Shown here piece after piece: positions 1-6,132 of a DNA stretch of 16,090 nucleotides (the stretch's first letter is position 1; each line of letters begins with the position of its first letter). The DNA is from JBCBTD01 sp039818825. Lineage in GTDB: Bacteria > Pseudomonadota > Alphaproteobacteria > Geminicoccales > Geminicoccaceae. Both the position numbers and the translations under genes were made by a program. The stretch lies in the NCBI GenBank assembly GCA_039818825.1, contig JBCBTD010000082.1:1-16090 (forward strand), read 5' to 3'. The notes under the pieces were generated by a model, which saw nothing but the letters and a program-made list of their open reading frames with translations, made no database searches and was not told where the DNA came from.

Positions 1-93
1 ATCAACAAGGAAGCCGCCGACGCTGGCGCCCCACCCCTCAAGATCTACAGCGACCGACCCGAACGCAAAGAACCCGCACAACCCGCAAGCTGA
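1..93 (+). CDS. C-terminal tail of an unidentified protein (5' end outside window)
   Basis: Frame 1 is open from the first base and ends at a TGA at 91-93, giving a 30-residue tail that ends in ...PERKEPAQPAS. Third codon positions are mostly G or C, as in the real genes nearby, so this is probably genuine coding sequence. The tail is hydrophilic and rich in Pro, Lys and Glu, which suits a disordered C-terminus. I do not recognise the family. It converges on the CBS-BON gene, with a GC-rich inverted repeat (141-164) between the two stop codons. After the stop, frame 3 keeps coding-like base composition up to a TGA at 153-155, so the true end could differ if the tail carries a frameshift. Confidence 0.5.
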   Translation: MNKEAADAGAPPLKIYSDRPERKEPAQPAS

Positions 94-140
94 AACGCTC
101 GGAGGACCAAATCCGGCTGCTGGAGCGCCACGTCCTCGGT

Positions 141-164
141 AGGCGCGCTCTCTGAAACGCGCCT
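141..164. terminator. GC-rich inverted repeat between convergent genes, possible terminator
   Basis: A perfect 7-bp inverted repeat, AGGCGCG at 141-147 and CGCGCCT at 158-164, encloses a 10-nt loop. It lies between the stop of the plus-strand tail gene (93) and the stop of the minus-strand CBS-BON gene (191), where a bidirectional terminator would be expected. No T-run follows on either strand, so it is not a textbook intrinsic terminator. It could be a 3'-end stabilising stem used with Rho. Confidence 0.35.
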
Positions 165-190
165 TCACCGGGCCGGCACGGGCAGCGTGG

Positions 191-886
191 TCAGTAGGCC
201 CCGGTGAGGTAGGGCGGTCTGATCGTCAGGTGGTTGTCGACGGCCTTCACGCCGGCAATGCCCTCGGCGGCAACCTGCACGGCGTGACGCTCGGTCTCGC
301 TCGCAACGAAGCCCCAAAGGCCGACCGTGCCGTCGGTGGCGATGACGTTCAGCGTCGTGGTCGTCGCCAGGCCGGCCTCCTGGATCTCGTCGAGTACCGC
401 TTGGCAAACTTGGTGGTCGCTCACCGCCGTTGGCTTGGAGCTGTGGTGGGCCGCTTTGACCAACAGCCGCAGCAGATCGGAGCGGCTGACGACGCCCATC
501 AGCCGGCCCTGATCGAGCACCGGTAAGCGCTTGACCCGGTGCTTCTCCATTTGGGCAGCGACCTCCTCCACGTCGGCGTCCGGGCCGATCGTGTGCAAGG
601 CCGAACTCATCACGTCGCCGGCGCGCTGACCATGTGCCTTCAGGTAGGCTTCGGCGCGATCCTCGGTCGACCGGAACAGCTCCTGCCACCAGGTCGGCGT
701 CTCCTCGGTGCCTGCCTCTTGGCGGTGCAGCAGGTCGCTCTCCGAAAGGAGGCCCACGAGCTGGCCGTCGTGGACGACCGGTACCGCACTCACCCGCCGC
801 TCCAGCATCAGCTGAGCCACGGCGCTCACCGGGGTCGACGGAGCCACCGTCACCAGATCCGTCGTCATGATGTCACGCGCGCGCAC
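191..886 (-). CDS. CBS-domain pair plus BON-domain protein
   Basis: A 231-residue soluble protein with no signal peptide or membrane helix. Residues about 1-60 form a first CBS motif (RARDIMTTDLVTV at the start, then SAVPVVHDGQLVGLLSESDLL). Residues about 88-145 form a second (AGDVMSSALHTI, then KRLPVLDQGRLMGVVSRSDLL). Residues about 155-225 form a BON domain (AVLDEIQEAG, GTVGLWGFVASETER, VKAVDNHL). Paired CBS domains usually bind adenine nucleotides or related ligands, and BON domains are thought to bind membranes or ligands; CBS-CBS-BON proteins are common in proteobacteria and often called signal-transduction or stress proteins without a defined reaction. The start is a GTG at 884-886, chosen because AGGAGGT lies 5 nt upstream (about 892-898 on this strand). 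The later ATG at 866-868 would cut into CBS1. It is divergent from the MFS gene, with 147 bp between them. Confidence 0.9.
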   Translation of the reverse strand: MRARDIMTTDLVTVAPSTPVSAVAQLMLERRVSAVPVVHDGQLVGLLSESDLLHRQEAGTEETPTWWQELFRSTEDRAEAYLKAHGQRAGDVMSSALHTIGPDADVEEVAAQMEKHRVKRLPVLDQGRLMGVVSRSDLLRLLVKAAHHSSKPTAVSDHQVCQAVLDEIQEAGLATTTTLNVIATDGTVGLWGFVASETERHAVQVAAEGIAGVKAVDNHLTIRPPYLTGAY

Positions 887-1033
887 CGAAACCTCCTACG
901 CTCAAAACGAAAGCAACGTGTATCATCGCCGCTTTGTTCGCGCACGCATAGCAGCTTGGGCGTCCGCGCGCGTTGACATCGCCTAGCCGAAGCTGACCTC
1001 ACTCCTTTCGACGCTTGCCATCCGGACCGCTCG
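887..1033. promoter_or_regulatory. Divergent promoter region between CBS-BON gene and MFS exporter
   Basis: This 147-bp gap must hold promoters for both flanking genes. A perfect TTGACA at 973-978 points toward the MFS gene, but the hexamer 17 nt further on (996-1001, ACCTCA) is a poor -10, so the site is tentative. On the minus side the strong Shine-Dalgarno of the CBS-BON gene sits at about 892-898. I see no convincing Shine-Dalgarno before the MFS ATG. Confidence 0.3.
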
Positions 1034-2242
1034 ATGTCGCTTCGCTCCTCGCCGGTGTTCGTGCTGTTGTTGCTTGCCCTCACGGCGATGGGCCCGTTCG
1101 CGATGCAGATCTTTCTGCCGGCGCTGCCGGCCATTCAACGGGCGTTCGGCGTCGATGTCGCAGTTGCGCAGTTGGTCTTCAGCGCCTCGGGGTTCGCGAT
1201 GGCGCTCGGCACGTTGGCCTATGGGCCGCTCGCTGACCGCCACGGGCGACGACCGGTGCTGCTCGTCGCCATCGTCCTCTTCGTCATCGGCAGCGCCATC
1301 GCCACTTTGGCAACGGACATCGTGACCCTGATCATCGGCCGCATCATCCAGGCCGCCGGCGGCGTCGCCGGCTTGGTGCTCGCCCGGACGATCGTCCGCG
1401 ACTTGTTCGACCGCAGCCGCGCCGCCGAGATGATCGCCTGGCTGACGGTCGGCATGGTCGTCATCCCGATGATCTCGCCGGCGATCGGCGGGCTCCTGGT
1501 GGACTTCAGCAGTTGGCGCGCCAACTTCCTGGTACCCGCCGTCGTCGGCGTCGGCCTGCTCTTGCTCGCTTGGCGCAGCCTACCGGAGACCCGTCCCGAG
1601 GCCACGGCCGAAGTCAGCACCGCGGCTTTCCTCGCAGGCACGCGGCGCCTGATCGCCAATCGCGCGTTCTTGGGCTTCTCGCTGCACGGCACCGGCTCCT
1701 TCTCGGCGTTCTTCGCCTTTCTGGCCGGCGCTCCCTACGTCGTGCAGGAAGTGATGGGCGAACCGGCCACCGCCTACGGTCTGTGGTTCATCGCGGTCGC
1801 CTTCGGTTTCATGATGGGCAATCTGACCGCCGCGCGGCTCTCCGCATGGTTCGGGCTGGAGCGCATGGTCGTGGCAGGCACCGTCCTGACGCTGGCAGGG
1901 ATCGTCGTCACTTTGACCTTGATGCTCAACGAGCCATGGGTGCCGGCGGTCCTGTTCCTGCCGGCGATGGTCACCACCTACGGCCAGGGTTTGGCGATGC
2001 CGAACACCCAGGCTGGCGCCTTGAGCGTCGACCCGTCCCTCGCGGGCACGGCGTCGGGGGTGTCGGGGTTCGCACAGATGGCCGTGGCGTCGGTGATCGC
2101 CCAGGCCGTCGGCATGATGCAGAACGGCACGCCGTTCCCGATGCTGCTGGTCATGCTCGGCTGCGCCCTGACGATGGTCGCGTCGTTGTTCCTGCTGCGC
2201 CATCCGGCCGCGGACGACACACCGGTCGAGCGTCCGACCTGA
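1034..2242 (+). CDS. Multidrug efflux MFS transporter, Bcr/CflA type
   Basis: A 402-residue inner-membrane protein with about 12 hydrophobic segments, the expected size for Bcr/CflA drug:H+ antiporters. After helix 1 comes IFLPALPAIQRAFGV (about residues 26-40), the family's LPALP signature. The loop between helices 2 and 3 carries the MFS motif A, GPLADRHGRRPVLL (64-77). Helix 4 has GRIIQAAGGVAGLVLARTIVRD and helix 5 PMISPAIGGLL followed by WRANF, the antiporter-type motif of this family. The family exports hydrophobic or cationic compounds such as bicyclomycin and chloramphenicol in exchange for protons; the substrate here cannot be read from sequence. One oddity is that the residue before IFLPALP is Gln25, where many Bcr-type proteins have Asp (DMYLPALP). 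The gene ends 3 bp before the stop of the convergent EF-hand gene. Confidence 0.9.
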   Translation: MSLRSSPVFVLLLLALTAMGPFAMQIFLPALPAIQRAFGVDVAVAQLVFSASGFAMALGTLAYGPLADRHGRRPVLLVAIVLFVIGSAIATLATDIVTLIIGRIIQAAGGVAGLVLARTIVRDLFDRSRAAEMIAWLTVGMVVIPMISPAIGGLLVDFSSWRANFLVPAVVGVGLLLLAWRSLPETRPEATAEVSTAAFLAGTRRLIANRAFLGFSLHGTGSFSAFFAFLAGAPYVVQEVMGEPATAYGLWFIAVAFGFMMGNLTAARLSAWFGLERMVVAGTVLTLAGIVVTLTLMLNEPWVPAVLFLPAMVTTYGQGLAMPNTQAGALSVDPSLAGTASGVSGFAQMAVASVIAQAVGMMQNGTPFPMLLVMLGCALTMVASLFLLRHPAADDTPVERPT

Positions 2243-2245
2243 GCC

Positions 2246-2758
2246 TCAGCGCCCGGGCGGTGCCAGCGGGTCGAGCAAACCGGCTAGCAGGCCGAAGCGT
2301 TGACGCAAGCTGGCCCAGTCGACGGAGTCGGGATCGCGAACCACCGCAGCCAGCCGTCGGTCGTCGAGGCGGACGTCGGCAGTCATCTCGGCAGGCGTCA
2401 GCCTACCGTCGCCGTCGACATCGTACGCCGCGACCAACGGCGCCAAGCCAACGGTGTCGACCACCCAAAGCCCCAGGGCGATGCCGTTACGCTCGGCCGG
2501 CGGCAGGCTCGGACCGGCCTCCGAACTCCAGGCCCGCAGGTCGCCGCGAACCCGTTCCAGTTCGGCCACGGTCAAGGTCCGGTCACCGTCACTGTCGACG
2601 TGGGCGAACGCCGCCTCGAAGCACAAAGTCGAAGCGGCCTCGTTGCAGAGCGGCCCCAGATAGCGGACGAACCGGTCGAAGCCGACGGTATCTGCGGCGG
2701 CCGCGTGCGTGACGAGTGCGAGCAGCAGGCCGGCGACCGAAGCCCGGCGTGCACTCAT
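2246..2758 (-). CDS. Small exported EF-hand calcium-binding protein
   Basis: A 170-residue protein. Residues 1-22 look like a Sec signal peptide (two Arg, a Leu/Ala core, likely cleavage after AHAAA-type sequence), so it is probably periplasmic. Two 12-residue EF-hand loops are visible. The first, D55-x-D57-x-D59 ... E66, has Arg60 where the loop glycine normally sits. The second, D113-x-D115-x-D117-G ... E124, is canonical. Cys38 and Cys46 could form a disulfide in the periplasm. The ATG overlaps the mutS stop as ATGA (2755-2758) and lacks a strong Shine-Dalgarno, so translation is probably coupled to mutS. The function is unknown; calcium binding is inferred from the loops. A role in DNA repair would be surprising for an exported protein, so the link to mutS may be only transcriptional. 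Confidence 0.85.
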   Translation of the reverse strand: MSARRASVAGLLLALVTHAAAADTVGFDRFVRYLGPLCNEAASTLCFEAAFAHVDSDGDRTLTVAELERVRGDLRAWSSEAGPSLPPAERNGIALGLWVVDTVGLAPLVAAYDVDGDGRLTPAEMTADVRLDDRRLAAVVRDPDSVDWASLRQRFGLLAGLLDPLAPPGR

Positions 2759-5376
2759 GCCTGGTCCGCCGCGTCGTCGAGCAGGACGCGCAGGCGGTAG
2801 AGCGCCTCCAGGGCTTCGCGGGGGCTCAGCATGTCGGGATCGATCGCCCGGAGCGCGTCGCCGAGCGGGCCGTCGCCACTAGGCGCGATCGGCGCAGGTT
2901 CGACCTCCTGGAACAACGGCAGATCGGTCACCAACCGTGTCGGCGCTGCCCGCGCCTGCCGCTCCAACCGATCGAGCAGCACCTGCGCTCGAGCCGTCAC
3001 CTGGGGCGGCAGACCGGCCAAACGGGCAACGTGGAGACCGTAGGAGCGGTCGGCCGCACCGGGCGCCACCTCGTGGAGGAACACCACCTCGGAGCGCCAC
3101 TCGCGCACCTGCATGCTGTGACAGGACAACCGCTCCAAACGCGCCTCCAACGACGTCAGCTCGTGGAAATGGGTGGCGAAGAGGCCGCGACAGCGAACCA
3201 CGTCGTGCAGATACTCGACCACTGCCCAAGCCAAGGACAGCCCGTCGTGCGTGGCGGTGCCGCGGCCGATCTCGTCGAGGATCACCAATGACCGCTGGCT
3301 CGCCTGGTTGAGGATGGCGGCGGTTTCGACCATCTCGACCATGAACGTTGACCGCCCGCGGGCCAGGTCGTCGGCGGCGCCGACCCGTGAGAACAACCGA
3401 TCGACGATGCCGAGCCGACAGCGCGCAGCCGGAACGAACGCCCCGGCCTGCGCCAGCACCGCCAACAACGCATTCTGCCGAAGGAACGTGCTCTTGCCGG
3501 CCATGTTCGGACCGGTGAGGAGCCACAGCCTGCTGTCGTCGCCGAGCTGACAATCGTTGGCGACGAAGGCGGCGCGCTCGCGCGTGAGCGCGGCCTCGAC
3601 GACCGGGTGGCGGACGGCTTCGACGTCGAACGCCAAGTCGTCCGAGAGCTCCGGACGCACCCAGCGCTCGGTAGCGGCGAGTTCCGCCCAAGCGGCGGCG
3701 ACGTCGAGCGCCGCCAACGACTTCGCCACGGCGGCAAGGCTCGCGGCTTCGGCCAGCACGGCCTCGGTCAAGGCGTCCAGCAGCTCGTGCTCACGGCGGC
3801 GCGCGGTCGCCTCGGCCTCGACCAGCCGCTGTTCGAGGTCGCTCAACTCGGCGACACCGAAACGGCTGGCGTTCGCCAGGCCCTGGCGGCGGACGAACGT
3901 CGCCGGCAGGCGGTCGGCGTGCGCGCTGCCAACCTCGACGAAGTAGCCGAGCATCGAGTTGTGGCGGATCTTCAGGGTGGCAACGCCGGTGGTCTCGCGC
4001 AGCCGGCCTTCGAGAGCAGCGATGTGCTGGCGGCCGCGGTCGCGAAGGCTGCGCGCCGTATCGAGTTCGGTGTCGTAGCCGGAGCGGATCGCCTCGCCCT
4101 CACGTGCGAGGCGCGGCGGTGTCTCGACGAGAGCGGCCGTGAGCGTCGAAGCGAGCGTCTCGTGGCCGGTCAACGGATCGGCAAGCGCAGCCAGAGGAGG
4201 GGGTGCGGCGGCGAACGTCGCGGCGACTTGGGCAGCAACCCCGAGCGTGCGCCCGACCGCGGCGAGGTCGCGCGGCCCCCCACGGCCGAGGCCGAGGCGC
4301 GCCACAGCCCGCTCCAGGTCCGCGGCTTCGCGAAGAGTCGCACGCAGCTCGCGGCGCCGTCCCGCTTCGCCGACCAGCGCTTCGATGCGGTCATGGCGAC
4401 GAGCGATGGCGGCACGATCGGTGAGCGGGCCTGCGAGGTCTCGATGCAGCCGCCGAGCGCCGGCCGCCGTGATCGTCCGATCGACCGTGTGCAGCAAGCT
4501 GCCCTGACGACCACCGCCCATCGCTTCGACCAGCTCGAGGTTGCGCCGCGTCGCCGGATCGAGCAGCAAGCGCTCGCCGATCCGTTGGCCGACCAGGGGC
4601 TGCAGCGGCGGACGCTGGCCTTTTTGGGTCAGCTCGACATAGGCGAGAACGGCGCCGGCAGCGGCGAGTTCGGCCCCATCGAACGCGCCGAGACCGTCGA
4701 GGGTCGCGAGACCCAGCGCCTCGCGCACCCGGCGCTCTCCGTTGGCCGGCTCGAAATGGCTGCGCGGCAGCGGCACCGCTCGGGACTGCCACTCGGCGAG
4801 TGCCGGGGGCAGACCGCGGTCCTCGCCGACCAACAGCTCGCGGGGCTGCAGCCGCGCCAACGCGGCGGCCAGGTCGGGTGCTGCCAGCGCTTCGCAGCCG
4901 AACGCGCCGCTCGAAAGGTCGAGCCAGGCGAGCGCGCATGCGGCGTCGCCGTCGGCCAACGCGACCAGCAGGCTGTCGCTCCGCGCATCGAGCAACTCGT
5001 CTTCGGTCAACGTGCCGGGCGTGACGATCCGCACCACGTCGCGTTGGACGAGCTTCTGCGCACCCGGCCGCTTGCGCGCCTCGGCCGGGTCCTCCAGCTG
5101 TTCGCAAACGGCGACCCGAAACCCGCTGCGGATCAACCGCTGCAAATAGCTTTCCGCGTTGTGGACCGGCACTCCGCACATCGGGATGTCTTCGCCGTCG
5201 TGCTTGCCCCGGCGGGTCAACGCGATGTCCAGTGCCGCGGCTGCTTGCACTGCGTCGTCGAAGAACAACTCGTAGAAATCGCCCATCCGATAGAAGAGCA
5301 GCATGTCCGGATGCGCCGACTTGATCGCCTGATACTGTCGAATCATCGGCGTCGACGTCGCCGTAACGCTCACCAT
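2755..5376 (-). CDS. mutS: DNA mismatch repair protein MutS
   Basis: MutS binds base mismatches and small loops and, with ATP, recruits MutL to start repair in the cytoplasm. From the chosen ATG the protein has 873 residues, normal for MutS1. The mismatch-binding Phe-x-Glu motif is at F34-Y-E36 within FYRMGDFYELFFDDA. The connector, lever and clamp regions follow, and the C-terminal ATPase has Walker A GPNMAGKST (622-630), the GRSTFMVEM signature (about 674-682), Walker B ending in D701-E702 (SLVILDEIGRGT) and the ATHFHELT switch. The open frame extends upstream to 5667, but those residues are Arg-rich shadow and run against the divergent gene. The ATG at 5376 puts TPMIRQY ten residues in, as in E. 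coli MutS; the ATG at 5397 would add seven residues. None of the candidates has a clear Shine-Dalgarno. The 3' end overlaps the EF-hand gene by 4 bp. Confidence 0.97.
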   Translation of the reverse strand: MVSVTATSTPMIRQYQAIKSAHPDMLLFYRMGDFYELFFDDAVQAAAALDIALTRRGKHDGEDIPMCGVPVHNAESYLQRLIRSGFRVAVCEQLEDPAEARKRPGAQKLVQRDVVRIVTPGTLTEDELLDARSDSLLVALADGDAACALAWLDLSSGAFGCEALAAPDLAAALARLQPRELLVGEDRGLPPALAEWQSRAVPLPRSHFEPANGERRVREALGLATLDGLGAFDGAELAAAGAVLAYVELTQKGQRPPLQPLVGQRIGERLLLDPATRRNLELVEAMGGGRQGSLLHTVDRTITAAGARRLHRDLAGPLTDRAAIARRHDRIEALVGEAGRRRELRATLREAADLERAVARLGLGRGGPRDLAAVGRTLGVAAQVAATFAAAPPPLAALADPLTGHETLASTLTAALVETPPRLAREGEAIRSGYDTELDTARSLRDRGRQHIAALEGRLRETTGVATLKIRHNSMLGYFVEVGSAHADRLPATFVRRQGLANASRFGVAELSDLEQRLVEAEATARRREHELLDALTEAVLAEAASLAAVAKSLAALDVAAAWAELAATERWVRPELSDDLAFDVEAVRHPVVEAALTRERAAFVANDCQLGDDSRLWLLTGPNMAGKSTFLRQNALLAVLAQAGAFVPAARCRLGIVDRLFSRVGAADDLARGRSTFMVEMVETAAILNQASQRSLVILDEIGRGTATHDGLSLAWAVVEYLHDVVRCRGLFATHFHELTSLEARLERLSCHSMQVREWRSEVVFLHEVAPGAADRSYGLHVARLAGLPPQVTARAQVLLDRLERQARAAPTRLVTDLPLFQEVEPAPIAPSGDGPLGDALRAIDPDMLSPREALEALYRLRVLLDDAADQA

Positions 5377-5504
5377 TCGCAAATGGCCGCGTGACATCCA
5401 ACACAGCGAGGCCACGTCCGGTCGCCTACACGCAGTGTTAACCCGACTGCGTGACAGTCGGCGTGTACCGAGCAGCAGTCTCGGACGGGCGAAAGGGCCG
5501 TGCC
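5377..5504. promoter_or_regulatory. Divergent mutS/orphan-gene control region with nested inverted repeats
   Basis: Three stem-forming repeats lie in this 128-bp gap. CACGCAGT (5429-5436) pairs with ACTGCGTG (5446-5453) around the 9-nt spacer GTTAACCCG. CCGACTG (5443-5449) pairs with CAGTCGG (5455-5461) around a 5-nt loop. CCGAG (5468-5472) pairs with CTCGG (5480-5484). The first two share bases 5446-5453, so in RNA they exclude each other. They could be overlapping operators for a dimeric repressor or alternative leader folds. No clear -35/-10 pair was seen for either gene. Confidence 0.4.
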
Positions 5505-6035
5505 ATGCAGAACGACGACCGTTTGACCGCCGACCTCCAGCGTCATGTCGATGACGGCTGGACCGATGCCCAAGGCAACGCCGAGGTGTTGGCGGACGAG
5601 ATCGAGCAACTCTGCTGGGACGAGCGGGCGACGCAGGTCGACTGGTTCCTCTGGCAGCTCGGCGCACGCCTGGTCGACGAGGACTCGGCCGAAGCGGTGA
5701 TCGAACGGCGCCGGGCGACGATCGTCACCGAACGGTCGATCCTCAGTTACGTCGAGACCGCCGAGCAAACTCTCGCCGCCATCCTCCTACGCCTCGACGC
5801 CAACGCGCAACGCGTCGAAAGCGACCACCAGTGCGTGGTCTACGCGCTCTCACCCCTCGCCGTCCACCGCGCGGCGGCGGAGGCGTGGATCGAGGAGCAC
5901 GGTCTGGACGGGGTCGCCGAAGCGCTGCATTGCCTGCCCGGCTTCGCGTTCCTGTCGATGGCGCGCTCGGTCGACGACACTGCGCTGACGTTGCTTGCCC
6001 GCGACGCTCTGTGGACGGCGATGGTCGATCACTGA
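5505..6035 (+). CDS. Hypothetical acidic protein, family not recognised
   Basis: A 176-residue, acidic, mostly helical-looking protein with no signal peptide, no clear membrane span and no motif I can name. It has several tryptophans in the N-terminal half (DGWTDAQGN, LCWDERATQVDWFLWQLG), an ATIVTERSILSYVETAEQTLAAILLRLDA-type helix in the middle and Cys residues in DHQCVVYALSP and ALHCLPGF. Codon third positions are G/C-rich throughout, as in its neighbours, which supports real coding. The frame also opens at a GTG at 5451, but that codon sits inside two inverted repeats and the extra 18 residues look non-conserved. The ATG at 5505, preceded by GAAAGGG about 8 nt upstream, is preferred. It is divergent from mutS and 97 bp upstream of the channel gene on the same strand, so the two may be co-transcribed. 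No function is proposed. Confidence 0.75.
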   Translation: MQNDDRLTADLQRHVDDGWTDAQGNAEVLADEIEQLCWDERATQVDWFLWQLGARLVDEDSAEAVIERRRATIVTERSILSYVETAEQTLAAILLRLDANAQRVESDHQCVVYALSPLAVHRAAAEAWIEEHGLDGVAEALHCLPGFAFLSMARSVDDTALTLLARDALWTAMVDH

Positions 6036-6132
6036 TCCCGCATGCGACGCCTCCCGACCAAAGCACCGGTGGCTGCCTCTCCTCACGCCGCGCAGGTCTG
6101 AACCCACGGGAGCACCTTGTGGGGTCTAGACC

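Noticed and set aside
1513..2712. 399-codon plus-strand frame overlapping the MFS gene and the EF-hand gene
   Set aside because: Arg/Pro/Ala-rich translation with no motif; both genes it crosses have clear protein families.
3607..5394. 595-codon open frame on the plus strand, antisense to mutS
   Set aside because: MutS is complete and conserved on the other strand; this frame is its mirror and has no recognisable motif.
5377..5667. N-terminal extension of MutS in the open frame up to 5667
   Set aside because: Arg-rich residues with no MutS homology, overlapping the divergent gene and its control region. Conserved MutS sequence begins about ten residues after the ATG at 5376.
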